From: Athripsodes cinereus
Lineage: Eukaryota > Arthropoda > Insecta > Trichoptera > Leptoceridae
Assembly (NCBI GenBank): GCA_947579605.1
Contig: OX388314.1
Coordinates: forward strand, 1,426,001-1,490,000
Direction: 5' to 3'
DNA length: 64,000 nucleotides
The notes under the pieces: model-generated
What the model was told of the DNA's origin: nothing
What the model saw: only the letters and a program-made list of their open reading frames with translations
The model's database searches: none
Shown here: positions 9,304 through 20,675 of the stretch, piece by piece
Layout of the letters: each line of letters starts with the position of its first letter
Position numbering within the stretch: position 1 is the stretch's first letter
Made by a program: the position numbers and the translations under genes

Positions 9304-9415
9304 ACTGTACATTGATTACATACAATCCCATTGAAAGCATACGTTCAAATTAAATACAATCAATATACAGAAGGCGAGTTTATCGCAAAGGCGCAATCTC
9401 TTCCAACTAATCAAA
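9300..9415 (-). mobile_element. LINE-H 3' end
   Basis: Shared block: TTACTGTACATTGATTACAT, ATACAATCAATATACAGA, GGCGAGTTTATCGCAAAGGC, CTCTTCCAACTAA. The (TTTA)n at its left is the reverse of an (AAAT)n tail. Other copies: 11.4, 14.8 and 62.0-62.6 kb. Confidence 0.7.
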
Positions 9416-9419
9416 AAAA

Positions 9420-9800
9420 ATTGTTTTAGTTAAGCTTTATATTTCTGGAAATAAAGTAAAATTTATAAACATCTATGAATAAAACATGACTTACACATTA
9501 CAATTGCATCACCCACCAGCAGGTACATATACAAAAGTAGATAAACATTACAGGTGTGTATACGTGTATAGGTTCTGTATGTAGCACCTACGTATTGAGT
9601 ATACCTACTAGTATAATACCCGATAGAGATATAATAAATCCTGAATATTTATTGCGATTATTATTTGTTGCCCAGTAAGAGATTTACGGTCACGCGGTCA
9701 AACAATAATAATATTATACTAACTCTAATACCCGATCACTCCCGGCTAATTACTAATAAATTTAATAATTTATTAAATTAAAGACAGAGTCAACTTTTCA
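9420..9800. other. unassigned AT-rich stretch
   Basis: Carries GGTAC/GTAGGTA words and TAATAATATTAT runs typical of the background here. No element boundary seen. Confidence 0.4.
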
Positions 9801-9802
9801 AT

Positions 9803-9920
9803 TAATCAATCAATCAACGCTCCTCTTTGGAGCACATGGCAGAAACTAGATAGGTACCTACATTAAGAGAGTCTGTTAAATCGAATCGACTCACCTCTTT
9901 CCACTACGTAGCCAACGCTG
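9803..9920 (-). mobile_element. LINE-C 3' end fragment
   Basis: (TCAA)n-type tail at the left, then AACGCTCCTCTTTGGAGCAC and GACTCACCTCTTTCCACTAC, as in 31.0 kb. Right part decayed. Confidence 0.7.
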
Positions 9921-10019
9921 CAATATAATTGTTATTGAGAAGTTCTGTGAAAGAGAGTCGTGATGTTTGTGAAAGAGACTTTCGTAAAAATCAATAACGA
10001 CATTCAGTAATAACCGAAG

Positions 10020-10100
10020 ACTTCATTCTTCCAACAGAGTTTTCCACGTGTTGCGATGGATACCTCATTAAACGGCGCCAAGTAAATCATCCATCATTCA
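10020..10100 (+). mobile_element. LINE-F 3' end fragment
   Basis: CCTCATTAAACGGCGCCAAG followed by (ATC)n-like sequence matches the stop-to-tail part of LINE-F (12.6, 19.0 and 56.7 kb). Confidence 0.45.
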
Positions 10101-10225
10101 TTTATTTAAAAAACTGTTTTAAAATATTCCTCACTTCATTGCATGTTGTAGAGACCTTTCAGTGTCATAAAATAATAGATTAAGAATGAATAGCAAACCT
10201 TATACCCGAATTTAAAATGTTTGAT

Positions 10226-10458
10226 AAATAAGAGCACCCGGCAAAGAATTAGTCTCCCACTCTTTTCCGTAAAATTTTGAGTGTCCTGTAAAATCAAAAT
10301 AAAGACATTTTTCATGATCTTAAATTTTAAATTCAGCGAAGAGGTTTGCCATCCATCATGAATGTCTTCATATTTTGTTTACACGGAAATGACAGCTTGC
10401 ATGCTATTACATGCAGCTGGTCTGCTGGCTACCCAACTTGTGGTAAATGCCGTAATAG
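10226..10458 (+). mobile_element. SINE-1, near full length
   Basis: Starts AGAGCACCCGGCAAAGAATT and ends TACCCAACTTGTGGTAAATG with CCGTAATAGGGTAT. Tail decayed. Confidence 0.75.
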
Positions 10459-10459
10459 G

Positions 10460-10956
10460 GTATTTATTTACTTATTCATGAATTAAAGTCAAAATTAACA
10501 ACAAATACAAATGAACTCCCATAATTTTGTTGGTTTAATTGCATTCTTTTTTTATATATACCGCGTTATTTGTGAAAACTTTACACAACCAATCGCGTGA
10601 AGTGAAGCGCCATCTAAACATTCTTTGCTCCCGTCACCTTTATATAACATAATTAATTATTATTCTTCAAATACGTCAAACAAACGAATAAACACATGAA
10701 TTTATTGTTTGTTTTATAATAATAATATATTGTGTGGCTATAAATCAGTTGATTATTTTATGGTGATTGGCACTCAAAAGAGTGAAACGATAACAATTCA
10801 GAAACTAATCAATTGTGTAAACTTCGGCATGATTTACTTGCAAATGAAATTAAATGCATGATCTACATACAATCACAGTGTGCATTAGCCTGGACGATCG
10901 GTCTATGGAGAAAATTAAAATTAAGATTGGACGTCAGTGAAGAGAGTAAAAGAACA
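10460..10956. other. unassigned stretch
   Basis: No repeats or coding motifs recognised; ordinary A/T-rich DNA up to the hAT MITE. Confidence 0.4.
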
Positions 10957-10964
10957 CCATAAAG

Positions 10965-11160
10965 CAGTGTTTCCCAAACTATGGGTCGCGATCGAATATT
11001 GAGTGAGCCCTGAGCATTAAGTAGTTTCATAACTCGCTTCTAGAGAATCAGTATTACCAATATTTATGACTTCTTTTCTCTAAGACAGCTAAAAGGTGGG
11101 TCCCAAGATTGGAAATTTTTCCTAGATGGGTCGGAGCCCAGCCAACTTTGGGAACCACTG
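10965..11160. mobile_element. hAT-type MITE, 196 bp
   Basis: Terminal inverted repeats CAGTGTTTCCCAAACT and (right end) AACTTTGGGAACCACTG are of the common hAT kind. The 8 bases outside each end, CCATAAAG (10957-10964) and CCATATTG (11161-11168), match at 6 of 8 positions, fitting an aged 8-bp target duplication. No transposase. Confidence 0.8.
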
Positions 11161-11224
11161 CCATATTGTGTTCAAAAGGAAAACTAGTCTTTCTGAGATG
11201 GCTGACCATTGCGTTGAAGCGAAT

Positions 11225-11345
11225 CATTCATTCAATCCTGGCTATATAATGGTATTGCACCTGGAGGGTAAGGATCGTAAACTAGAGTCGCGGCGCCCTT
11301 GAGATGTTCACTGGTCATAAAACGGCGCAACATATAAATTATCCA
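11225..11345 (+). mobile_element. LINE-F-like 3' fragment
   Basis: GGCGCCCTTGAGATGTTCAC and AAAACGGCGCAACATATAAA match the end of LINE-F, heavily decayed. Confidence 0.4.
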
Positions 11346-11384
11346 ATTATTATTAAATATTCTAGAAACAATTTAAATATGATA

Positions 11385-11505
11385 ACATTGATTAATGATT
11401 ACATACGATTTCATTGAAGGCAAAGGTACATTAAAATTAAATACAATCAATATACAGAGGGCGAGTTTTTCGCAAAGGCGTGATCTCTTCCAACTAACCC
11501 AAATA
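11385..11505 (-). mobile_element. LINE-H 3' end
   Basis: GATTACATACGATTTCATTG, GGCGAGTTTTTCGCAAAGGC and CTCTTCCAACTAACCC match the other LINE-H ends. Confidence 0.7.
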
Positions 11506-11584
11506 TTCAATTCGACAATACGTTCCGTCAAATGTAAAAAAAATATAGAATATTGTAACAATCACATTCAACACCAACATTTAT

Positions 11585-11690
11585 TCAAATTTATTTATTT
11601 ATTTTCCAAAAATATTATAAAAACAACAATATGGAATATTGCCCCACTAGCCCAAAATCAGTTCTGAGACAATACTAAGAAAAAAAAACA
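11585..11690 (-). mobile_element. LINE-G 3' tail
   Basis: TATTTATTTATTTTCC at left, then TGGAATATTGCCCCACTAGC and AATCAGTTCTGAGAC: the reverse of the copies at 8.2 and 42.0 kb. Confidence 0.65.
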
Positions 11691-11699
11691 TAATTTAAT

Positions 11700-12350
11700 A
11701 GCACAATCAAATAACTATGAAAAATAATACAATTAAAAATATAACCATACTCTCAATTTCATGACGTACATTTAAATTACAAATATTACAGAATTTAAAT
11801 GAATCTTTCATTTTCAGAAATGTTACAGAACTGGAGACTTAAAATTCTAATCCCTCTTTTAGTTATTATACCGCCTCACACTAAGATACATGGAATTAAG
11901 CTGTCCAGCTAATGTACTTTTTTTAAAAATAAACTTTATATCAATGTGTACTGGATTAATGTCTCGTATAATTCAATTTAAAGTATTTGATGCTACATCT
12001 AAACAACTCATGGTATTGCTTTTGAAGCATACGTAAAGTAACTAATTAAGTAAAGACACAAGCTTTTTAATTAATTAATGTATGAAACAGGATTATTAAT
12101 GAAAATAGAGCTTAAAGTAAATATATGCATGTGTAACGTAATAATATTATTTAAAATTTAATACTACAATATTTATTTATTTACTCATTTATAGCCTTCA
12201 ATAAGCTTTTCATACATTGAAACAAATACATCCAAAGATTTTTGAATACAGATATTTTTCATTTCACACAACATTCACTATCGTTCTCCACAAATAAACA
12301 CACCTTGCACGCACATTAAAATTCATTTACTCCACAAACAACAATCATGT
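11700..12350. other. unassigned AT-rich stretch
   Basis: Includes A-rich runs and a CACACAACATTCACTATCG-type C/A-biased part near 12290. No boundaries or frames recognised. Confidence 0.4.
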
Positions 12351-12356
12351 ACCATC

Positions 12357-12612
12357 ATGCCTCACAGACCTCTGTGCTCTTCGGAATTGGCCGTGAATAG
12401 ACTAACTGAGCCCAATAGACCCGGTAAGACTGACATCTATGAGAGGGACTTTGGTGTTGTTGGACCGGTTATGTGGAATCGCTTACCGGTGCCATTGAGA
12501 GACAGTCAGACTGTCACCAGCTTCAGAAGCAAATTAAAAACTGTACTCTTCACTGGCGCTCTTGAGAGGGTCTAGGGACTGTTAAATGGCGTCAAAAATA
12601 AAATCATTCAAA
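12357..12612 (+). pseudogene. LINE-F C-terminus and tail
   Basis: The 72-codon frame (12357-12575) reads ERDFGVVGPVMWNRLPVPLR and TSFRSKLKTVLFTGALERV. The WN.LP...SFRSKLKT pattern is typical of the C-terminus of Jockey/CR1-type LINE polyproteins. A short 3' region with AAATGGCGTC and (ATC)n tail follows. Polymerase and endonuclease domains are absent (5' truncation). Confidence 0.8.
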
Positions 12613-13374
12613 ATCATCATCATACAAGCACTCCTCACACTTCAACTCATCATCAATGACAATACTTATTTTGACTAAACTTGATTAAATTAACAATTAA
12701 AAACACACAGCAGGAAGACCTTTGTCATAAAAATGAAAACATAAGAACAGCAAAAAAATAATTAGTCTGACTGTTGAGACAACATTATAGCTCTTTTCAA
12801 ATTATATTTATGTATACCTGGCCAGACCCACACTATACAAGTCCACCACGTGAGCACTGAGCATATTCATTCCCCGTACGCTGAATCCTATTTAGAATTG
12901 ATTTGTAATTATATCTGGTTCTAGCTTATAAGTATTACGATATATTATTAAGTATTATGTAGATACTCGTATGAACTTACAAATTTGGCTTTCTAAAAAT
13001 TTATATGACATGTGTGGTTTCAGAGCTAAAGTGGACAAATTCATAAATATTTTTTCTAACTAAGTATGCAGAAATATATTATTTATGTTGAGTGCTACAA
13101 AGCTGTATTTTTCAAAACAGTCGAATTTTATGAAACTGAAATGAAAAATAGCGGAGATATTCGAAATTTGTATTAACAACAGTCAAAATTCAGTTACGAG
13201 TTGTATGATTTGATTTAAATAAGAGTATGATTTAATACAAAAGCTGTATCAAAGACCTTAATGAAATGTGTTCATTCATGGGCGTACCTAATATTTTTTC
13301 TATGGGGGGCCTTGAAGGATCCACCAACCATTCGAATAGCTAACTAGTATGGCGACTTCCATTTCTCCAATTAA

Positions 13375-13520
13375 ATTTCTACACCAACAAATTTGACCAC
13401 ACAAGAGGTGCCATGGTGAGCAGTCTGAAGGATTGGCTAGCCAAAATTCCCATGTGTGGAATCTTTTGACTTCACTCCTTTGATGTCCCTCTATCCAAGA
13501 GAAACATACGCAAACATACA
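13375..13520 (+). mobile_element. LINE-J 3' end
   Basis: The frame from 13380 reads YTNKFDHTRGAMVSSLKDWL to TGA at 13467-13469, then the same 3' region as at 325-470. Two copies agree in frame and stop. Confidence 0.55.
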
Positions 13521-13884
13521 ATAAGACAATACTAAAAACATTTACAAATAATAAAAAGAGTAAAAAATTAGGTGAGTTGAAAGATATCACTTCTGCGATA
13601 AATTAGCTCGTTGCGCAATATTATTCAGTTGTATCACATTATTTAATAACTCTGTAGGTCATTGCTTATGTTCCTTGTTGTGTAATTAAGTTTACTGTTA
13701 ATGCAAAAATATCAATCAATACAAAATATACACATACATGTATACAAAACTGGTTATCAAATAACGCTTGAGGACAGAAGATTTTTTATTGTTACAACTG
13801 TCAAATGTATGGTTCTCTTTTTTAGTCTCAGTTTTTATGATTTGGTAATTTGATTTTCATGCACGTCGCTAGATTTTCAATTTG

Positions 13885-14060
13885 ATATAGGATTGTCTTA
13901 TTGTCCTGGGTCTGGGTGTTACATGTATATGTGTTTAGTGCATTGTATATTGTGTATCGCCGTGTTAGTACTCATAATACAAGATTCATATCTTAGTTTG
14001 GGACTAGCTCGGTCTGTGTGAATTGTCTATAGGTACGTGTTACGTGTTACATAATCAGAA
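13885..14060 (+). mobile_element. SINE-2 body, head missing
   Basis: TTGTCCTGGGTCTGGGTGTT, CATAATACAAGATTCATATC and AGTTTGGGACTAGCTCGGTC match the SINE-2 body. No B box upstream, so it is 5'-truncated. Confidence 0.7.
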
Positions 14061-14064
14061 CTGT

Positions 14065-14640
14065 TTCCCGATCTTCACGTTTTTATTCAACAATTAGAGA
14101 ACTCCCTTATATTTCTTTGATTTCTACAGGGGGACAGATTCCCCTTTTGATGACAAATTTATATACATTAATAACTACTAACTTTGTCTAATTTCCTACT
14201 ATTTTCAAGATGGTGTCTACTATCTACTAGGTGAGGAGTAGCTCCTCCTTGGTTTCACCCATGTATTCATCCCTGAATGGTAAATATTCTTGTAAGCTTT
14301 ATTAGTCTATTAGATACTTGTAGGTACCCATTACAAAAACCACATCATGTATAGCACTAATCACACTAATCTATGTATCATTCTATGCTTTAACAAGAAA
14401 TTAATATTTCATGAAAATATGTACCCTTTTACGTACATAAATAAAATTATAATAAGCTTAATATTTCCCCTTACTAAAGGCCATTATTTCAATATGCCCT
14501 TAGGGACGCTTATCCTGAGTTTGCACTTAATTTGGTTAAATTGAAATTATATTTACGTTCAATAAACTTTAGTACCCAATTCGAAAATATATTTTTGTGA
14601 TCATACTTGTATTTCTATTTTAATTTGTATCTTTCTTATT
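14065..14640. other. unassigned AT-rich stretch
   Basis: No repeat seen twice. Open frame 14347-14544 is lysine/isoleucine-rich and without motif. Confidence 0.4.
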
Positions 14641-14643
14641 TTT

Positions 14644-14738
14644 CATTGACACGAAGAAGATAGTTTGCATGTTTATTAAATGCAGTTACAACACTTGTTG
14701 TGAGTTGCAATATACAGTGATAAAATAGTAGTAGTAGT
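14644..14738 (+). mobile_element. SINE-1, 3' fragment with TAG tail
   Basis: GATAGTTTGCATGTTTATTA, a damaged CACTTGTTGTGAG and (TAG)n at 14728-14738. Confidence 0.6.
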
Positions 14739-14742
14739 CACC

Positions 14743-14965
14743 GCATTTTTTCTTATGTAAACTGATTTGTTATTTTGTTATGTGAATGATGATGTGCAAG
14801 AAGAATAAAATAAATAAATATGGTTAGTTGGAAGACATCGAATTTTAGCGATAAACTCGCCTTCTTTACATTGAATTGTATAACTGATATTTTTATGATA
14901 CTTTGTTTTGATTTGTAATATTGTAACCAATGTACAGTGAATAATAAAATAAATAAACAAAAAAT
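14743..14965 (+). mobile_element. two abutting LINE tails (one LINE-H)
   Basis: 14743-14820 carries GTAAACTGATTTGTTATTTT and GATGTGCAAGAAGAATAAAA, also at 31735-31820. 14821-14965 is a plus-strand LINE-H end (GTTAGTTGGAAGACATCG, GCGATAAACTCGCC) with an AATAAAATAAATAAAC tail. One tail seems to have been inserted next to the other. Confidence 0.6.
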
Positions 14966-14969
14966 ATGA

Positions 14970-15670
14970 CGCTAACAAAAAATTATAAGCGCTATGGTTA
15001 TAAAATTACTATACAGTTATACAATGTGTTTTTAGGTGAATTTATTCAAAACATAAGATTAAATGAGAATTTATTATGCTGTTGTTTCAAGAGTCCATAA
15101 TTTTCTAAGTTATGCTCTTTCCAAAAGCTCTTTACAAAGTAACATATTTAATAATTTCTCATATAAAGTATGTAGTACTAGCATATATCTATCTCTAAAT
15201 CATATCCTCACATATTTCTGGCTTAATAACCAATCTCCAAACAAAAAGAGGAAATTTCCTGTTGACCCAAAAAGGAAAATTTTCCCCAAACAGGATTATT
15301 TAGCTTTTATAAATTATTATATTATATCTTTGCAAGTCGAACGTAAACTACTCCATGTCGAATTTCAAACAAAGTGATAAATAAAATATAATATCCTTCA
15401 GTTTCATGAAAAAAGACAAATTCACTCTAACTATAAAGTTCATTTAACTTTTTTTTTTCAATGATCACTAATGATGGTGTTCTTGGTCAGTCTCAAGGAT
15501 ATATTTTTTATTTTCGCATATATACCTACATCACTTTTTTCTCTACTCAGCAAACATAAAATCGTAATAATCGCTCAAGTCTACAAACGCACCCCATTCA
15601 AGTCCAAAAACCATTCAAAATCTTTACTATCTCAGCAGCGGACTAAAATTCATTTATATTCCTCAGCAAT
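14970..15670. other. unassigned AT-rich stretch
   Basis: Holds open frames 15063-15377 and 15471-15761, both Ser/Leu/Lys-rich without motifs; I take them as chance. The second runs into antisense LINE sequence. Confidence 0.4.
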
Positions 15671-15677
15671 TCCTTCA

Positions 15678-15962
15678 ACTTCTTCTTCTTCTTCTTGTGC
15701 CGCTCCTATCGGAGGTTGGCGACCATCTCTTGATACTCTTCACGATCCTGGGTCAGTCTGATGAGGGTTGCTGCATCCGGTATTCCAAACCACTGCCGAA
15801 GATTCTTGAGCCATGATGCTCTTTTGCGCCCCAAACCCCGTCTGCCCTCTATCTTACCCTCTACTATAAGCTGCAGAAGGGCATATTTTTCTCCACGGAA
15901 TATGTGACCAAAGTATGCGGCCTTTCGTCTTTTGACAGTGGTTAGTAGCTCTCTATCTTACA
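15678..15962 (-). pseudogene. RTE-like LINE C-terminus, (GAA)n tail
   Basis: The minus strand reads KRRKAAYFGHIFRGEKYALL, LQLIVEGKIEGRRGLGRKRA and SWLKNLRQWFGI, ending in stop and (AAG)n. GH.....G.I.G.R..GR is the usual C-terminal motif of RTE-type and related LINE polymerase proteins. The frame is open over at least 80 codons, so the copy is fairly young. It is related to the remnant at 44.7 kb. Confidence 0.75.
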
Positions 15963-16019
15963 CCGGTTTAATAAAAAATAAAGTCTGAAATGTTATAATA
16001 AAAATAACTACTACTAATA

Positions 16020-16252
16020 TTCTACTATACCATCGCAGCATATCCCACAAGTGGGGTAGTTAGCAGATCATCTGCATTTAACAAACACACGTGCTGTCCT
16101 TTCCATGCCAATAAAAAATATTTAAGACATTTAGGATGGGTAAAAAACCTCATCGATGAATTAAACATGTTTAATGTATGTATCGGTATGAACAACCGCC
16201 TTTCAACTAAAAACTAATGGAAAAGAAAGTGAGACCAATTCTTTGTCGGGTG
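16020..16252 (-). mobile_element. SINE-1, near full length
   Basis: Tail ACTATACCATC at left, CCACAAGTGGGGTAG hairpin, then ACCAATTCTTTGTCGGGTG at the right (5') end. About 15-20% diverged by eye. Confidence 0.7.
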
Positions 16253-16259
16253 TATGACT

Positions 16260-16745
16260 AGAATCAAGAATTTTATGTCAACGTGCTCAATAGAAGGTTT
16301 ATAAGTAAATTTGTGTTTAACATTAGGTATTGTGTCAACTTTTTATCAGTAATATTTGTAAATAAATATCTTGAAAATGCTCTTGTATAAAATTATCTGA
16401 TTTAAACCTTAAATCACATGCGCAATAGAAATGTAAATATGTTGAAAAAAAAAACACGTTTTAATGACATATTGTAGTTTTTCTCTGAAATATACCTAAT
16501 GTTGAAGAACTCTTTATAAAAAGAGATGTTTAACAATAATATTATATATGAAAACTCATTCTTTAAGGAATTTACGTTTTTGTGAAATGAAATATTATTT
16601 ATTAAATATTAGGTGTATTTTTTTTTTAAATTGATTTTCATATTTTTTTGTATTACCATAAATGATTTTATATTAGTTTAATCAATATTGTGAAATTGGT
16701 ATTAGCATATTTATTTTATACATCATTTTCAGTATGATTGGCACA
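16260..16745. other. unassigned AT-rich stretch
   Basis: Low-complexity T/A-rich; no recognisable element. Confidence 0.4.
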
Positions 16746-16749
16746 CTCC

Positions 16750-16880
16750 ATCGCAAAACCGAATATGCCAAATGTCTAACACGTGATAATTTACAAAAAA
16801 TTTGCCTTTTCCAGGACACTCGAAAATTTATAGAAAAGAGTGAGAGAACTATTTCTTGTCGGCGACTCTACGGAATATTT
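16750..16880 (-). mobile_element. SINE-1, 5' fragment
   Basis: TTTGCCTTTTCCAGGACACT, CGAAAATTTATAGAAAAGAG and TTCTTGTCGGCGACTC match the 5' half of SINE-1 in reverse. Confidence 0.6.
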
Positions 16881-17115
16881 TGTTTGTAATTTTATTTACA
16901 ACACACTTTTTTGACTTAATTTGTTACTCAGTTCTCATCATAATATAATGCTAGCTTGACGAAAGCGTTCGAGCATATACATAATTTAATTATAATGTAA
17001 AAATAAACGTGTTTTTATTTTGATACAATTTTGGAATTCTTAACTGAATTGAGTTGTTATTTGACAGCACCCAGCTATAAGACTCTATAAGGTTGAATTC
17101 AATACAAAAAATAAA

Positions 17116-17158
17116 AATAAAACACTGTTTACTTTCATAATGTAAACAGTGTTTTATT
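17116..17158. repeat. 17-bp perfect inverted repeat
   Basis: AATAAAACACTGTTTAC (17116-17132) and its exact reverse complement (17142-17158) flank a 9-base loop. The sequence that follows (TCATCAAAATGAGCTTACAC) resembles that after the inverted repeat at 25939-26057, so both may be termini of one Penelope-like family. Confidence 0.8.
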
Positions 17159-17159
17159 A

Positions 17160-17560
17160 TACATAATTTGTTATCTTAAATTCATCAAAATGAGCTTACA
17201 CAAAGTTTTTTTCAAATGAAATACAATCATTACTCTGTAAGGAATTGAAAAGCGAGAAGATAGAATATTGAATTGAAGTAACTCGTACAAACAGTCATAA
17301 TATTGTATAAACTTCTCAAACTGTGTGTATATTTTACTTTAGTTGATTTTGAATCTGAATAGCAAGGCTAATAAACTAAATTAAATGCTCTCTGTATAGG
17401 TATAATAATGAAATCATAATAATATATCTTGTTTGATATTATTATTATTATTTTCTCAGCATTCTCAGAATTTATTTAACATGGAAGGAAATTAAAATAA
17501 TCCGTTTGAATATATCTTTTTTTAATTTCATTTGTGTCTAGATATTATTTTTATCTATCT
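17160..17560. other. unassigned AT-rich stretch
   Basis: Apart from the ATGAGCTTACACAAAG block next to the hairpin, nothing recognised. Confidence 0.35.
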
Positions 17561-17562
17561 AT

Positions 17563-17640
17563 CTATACCATCTCGGCATCTTCCACGAATGGGGTAGCCA
17601 TTAGAGCACTTATTTGAAAGACATCTCTTTCCCAATTTAT
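17563..17640 (-). mobile_element. SINE-1, 3' fragment
   Basis: TCTATCTATACCATCTCGGC and CCACGAATGGGGTAGCC: tail and terminal hairpin only. It runs into MITE-K-like sequence (17615-17690). Confidence 0.55.
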
Positions 17641-17799
17641 AATTAATAGTAGAAAGAAACACATGTTTCAATTTACATAATTATACAATTCGACTACGAG
17701 TGCACCAACACAATAAATAAATAATAGGAATGTAACGATCGCCATCATTTTTATATAATTGACATACATAATCAAATATTTTCCATTTATTTTAGATGA

Positions 17800-17945
17800 T
17801 TCTATAAATTAAAACAAGATTTTCGTTCTACTATAGATTAAGCAACAAGAGAGAGAGAGACGTCTTTCCAATTTTTAGGTAACTATCAATTTATTGAAAA
17901 TGACCTCATAAGTAACGAAACGTTTGTTTCAATTTTTCCAATTCT
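17800..17945. mobile_element. MITE-K copy
   Basis: Left arm TTTTCGTTCTACTATAGATT and right arm AACGAAACGTTTGTTTCAAT are inverted relatives. The same pair of arms bounds copies at 25712-25838 and 22300-22440, with partial arms at 17615-17690 and 62163-62200. Confidence 0.5.
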
Positions 17946-17949
17946 ACTA

Positions 17950-18700
17950 CTATTTTATATTTATAGTTTTGGAATTCTACTACTTGTGTACCGATACTAT
18001 AAATTACAAATTTATATTGTATGAGTTGACTAATCATTTAAAATGTTTTGAGCATATCTAGATATATGTAGGTATACACCTTTTTTTTCGTCGATTAGTG
18101 CTTAGTTTTGTTTCATAAGCGTTATGAAAGATTGAAATTGTATTTAATATGAACAAATAAAAATCTTTTGACAGGTGTATAAGTAAATAAATAAATGAAA
18201 AAATATGTATATTTATGAAATAAAAGTAAATTAATGGAGTAATTTGATTATGTAAAAATTGTTAATATTAATCTGTATAAATAAATCTTATTAATTATTT
18301 TTTACTCAGAAAAAGCTATATTTTATTAAAATCTTGTAATATGGTATAGTAAAGTAAGACATAGTCTACAAAATGTAGATATTATATAATTTATATCTTT
18401 CTGCAATAAGGAAAGTCCTCGATTCGAGAAGTGGAGACGGATGGAATGATTAAGTTTGCGTTGTCAAATATGCAAAGCGAGAGATGAATCCACAGCTTTC
18501 AAGGGAATAATTTTATAATAATAATAATAATATAAAGTTAGTTGTAGTGGCCCTCTGTAGTCCTCGTGAAAAATAACGAAAACTTTCAGAATAAAAAATT
18601 GCTGAAAATATTATTCAAATTTTATTTCAGACTCAAATGTTCAACCCGGCTACACCCTGGATATAATCATCAAATTATCAAAAATTAACATTAAAATCTA
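17950..18700. other. unassigned AT-rich stretch
   Basis: Includes (AAT/ATA) runs near 18520. Nothing recognised. Confidence 0.4.
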
Positions 18701-18701
18701 T

Positions 18702-18872
18702 CCCGTGGAGCACCCGATAAAGAATTGGTCTCCCACTCTTCTCCGTTAGTGTTCGAGTGTCCTGTAAAAGGCAGGTGTTCGAAAAAATAAAACATTTTAC
18801 ATCTTAAATTCAGCCATGAGGCTTGCAACCCATCCTGAATGTCTTGATTTTATATTGAGTTGCAGACTTGAA
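18702..18872 (+). mobile_element. SINE-1, 5' two thirds
   Basis: Excellent 5' end ATCCCGTGGAGCACCCGATA; agreement continues to CTTGATTTTATATTG and then stops, so the 3' tail is lost by deletion. Confidence 0.8.
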
Positions 18873-18954
18873 GACACTCATTTTTTTTAATAAATAGGTC
18901 TTTTTATTACTTTGACATTTATATAGAATGTACCAAAATTAAGAAGGTGTAGAA

Positions 18955-19105
18955 AATAGACCATAGATGGTCAGAGATGGTCAGACGGTCACTAGCTTCA
19001 GAGGCAAATTAAAAACTGAACTCTTCACTGGCGCCCTTGAGACGGTCTAGAGACTGTAAAACGGCGTCATAAATAAAATCATCAAAATCATCATCATCAT
19101 CATAA
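18955..19105 (+). pseudogene. LINE-F C-terminus and tail
   Basis: CTTCAGAGGCAAATTAAAAA, CTCTTCACTGGCGCCCTTGA and AAAACGGCGTCATAAATAAA with (ATC)n tail, nearly the same as the end of the 12.4-kb copy. Short 5'-truncated insertion. Confidence 0.75.
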
Positions 19106-19109
19106 GCAT

Positions 19110-19615
19110 CTTAAAATGACAGAGTGAATCACCATAATATTATTATTTTTATTAATTTTTGATCACAATTTCTGGGAAAATTTGAACTGCCTAACCAGTA
19201 TATAAGTTCAATGTAAGTTCTATAAGACCTTCTCAATTGCAACATCACTGCATTAATTACATATTCTCCATTTTAAATATTAAATATAGTAAAGCGAATC
19301 AATTTCCCCGTAGGTTTTCTGAGAATGCGAATTTATTGATACATTAATAAATAAATATACACACACAAGAGCGGTCTAAGATATTTATAAAAGTTTTACT
19401 TACAGTAGGCAGTTATAGAGCTACGACAGGACTTTGAAATTTAATGAATTTTTAAGAAGAACATATTTTCAATTTACTTTTATTCTCTTATGTAAATTAA
19501 AAAGCTTCATGAGTTGTATTTACTCTCTCAAGCTTTTAATCCATATTATTTTTTACTCTTTTTTTTTTGTAGATTAGTAGACCAAGAACGTACCTATAAG
19601 TTTTATGAAATGTAT
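19110..19615. other. unassigned AT-rich stretch
   Basis: Single-copy in this window; no motif. Confidence 0.4.
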
Positions 19616-19619
19616 TTTT

Positions 19620-19795
19620 TTTAATCTATCTGGGTTTTGTTATGAATCCAAATACAACATTGTACACCTTTTACAATAATTTAAAATCTTGTGACGTAAA
19701 AGGGGAGTTTGCCGGCACCTGGGATATAACCGCGCACCTCTTGTGTACGAGGCCGAGATTCTACTTCCAGGCTACCAACGAAATTTAAAACAACT
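19620..19795 (-). mobile_element. SINE-3 (tRNA-derived)
   Basis: On the minus strand: head GGTAGCCTGGAAGTAGAATC with an A-box-like TAGCCTGG, B-box-like GCGGTTATATCCC, then a body ending TTTGGATTCATAACAAAACC. Other copies: 32.6, 46.7 and 58.7 kb. Confidence 0.65.
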
Positions 19796-19799
19796 GTTT

Positions 19800-20425
19800 T
19801 CTTCTTCTGTTGATTTTGTTGAGGGATATATTTCGTTATCAATTTGAAATTGGAAATCGAAACACACCTCTCTCAATATACATAAATTTTTAAAGATTTT
19901 TTTTTTTTTGATAGATCCATTTTGAAATTCTGCTGAACTGTTTACTTTATGTGATAGTGAATGAATGTAACATCACCTTTGTATTCCCAATCTGAAGATA
20001 AAAGAATGTCCAGCCCAAAGATACCAAACAAACGTACTGTTTTGAATCAGTAGCTATATATGCGACGTACATATTATGCATTTTATTAAATAAGAAACCG
20101 TTGGAATTACGAATATGAGACCACAAATTGAAAGAAATTTTCTCAATAAATTCTGTAATATTTTCTATCAATAAATACATAACATGAATGAGGTTGAGAT
20201 TAACTCTAAACGAACAACTTAGAAGCCTTTTTAAGCTCTGTGACTTTCGATTCTATTTCCCCCAAAGGATTGTAATAATAATATTATGTAGGTATGTTAT
20301 TTTACAAACTTGTATTCATAAAATAATAATACCGTAAATATTATATTATACAATATTACAAAGGCCGGTAATTTGTAGAATTACAAAAATGTAAATTTAA
20401 AATATAATAAATTCTACATTTGTAC
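19800..20425. other. unassigned AT-rich stretch
   Basis: Minus-strand frame 19947-20180 lacks any motif. No repeats recognised. Confidence 0.4.
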
Positions 20426-20429
20426 TTAT

Positions 20430-20600
20430 TATTTCTTTGCTTCCGATGGCTGAACAGCCCTCGTAGGACATTGGTCTCCAAAAAAATAGATTTCCATGCT
20501 TTTCTATCTTGCGCTATGGATTTTCGATCTTGGTTTATGTTATTCAATAGCCTTTGCCTTGGCCTATCTAACGGTCTTCTGCCCTCGGGTACTTCTATCT
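20430..20600 (-). pseudogene. probable RTE-type LINE C-terminal remnant
   Basis: Plus-strand GGCCTATCTAACGGTCTTCT is the reverse of a GRPLDRPRQRL-like R/G/P-rich motif in the position seen in LINE C-termini. No clear boundary or tail. Confidence 0.35.
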
Positions 20601-20675
20601 TGCAATTTAGTCGAATACAATTAATAAAAATGAAACCCTTATATTAAGTCTTTTCGCAGTGAACTTACTAATCAC

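Noticed and set aside
15063..15377. 104-codon frame as a host gene
   Set aside because: Composition follows the A/T background, with no domain, splice or codon signal.
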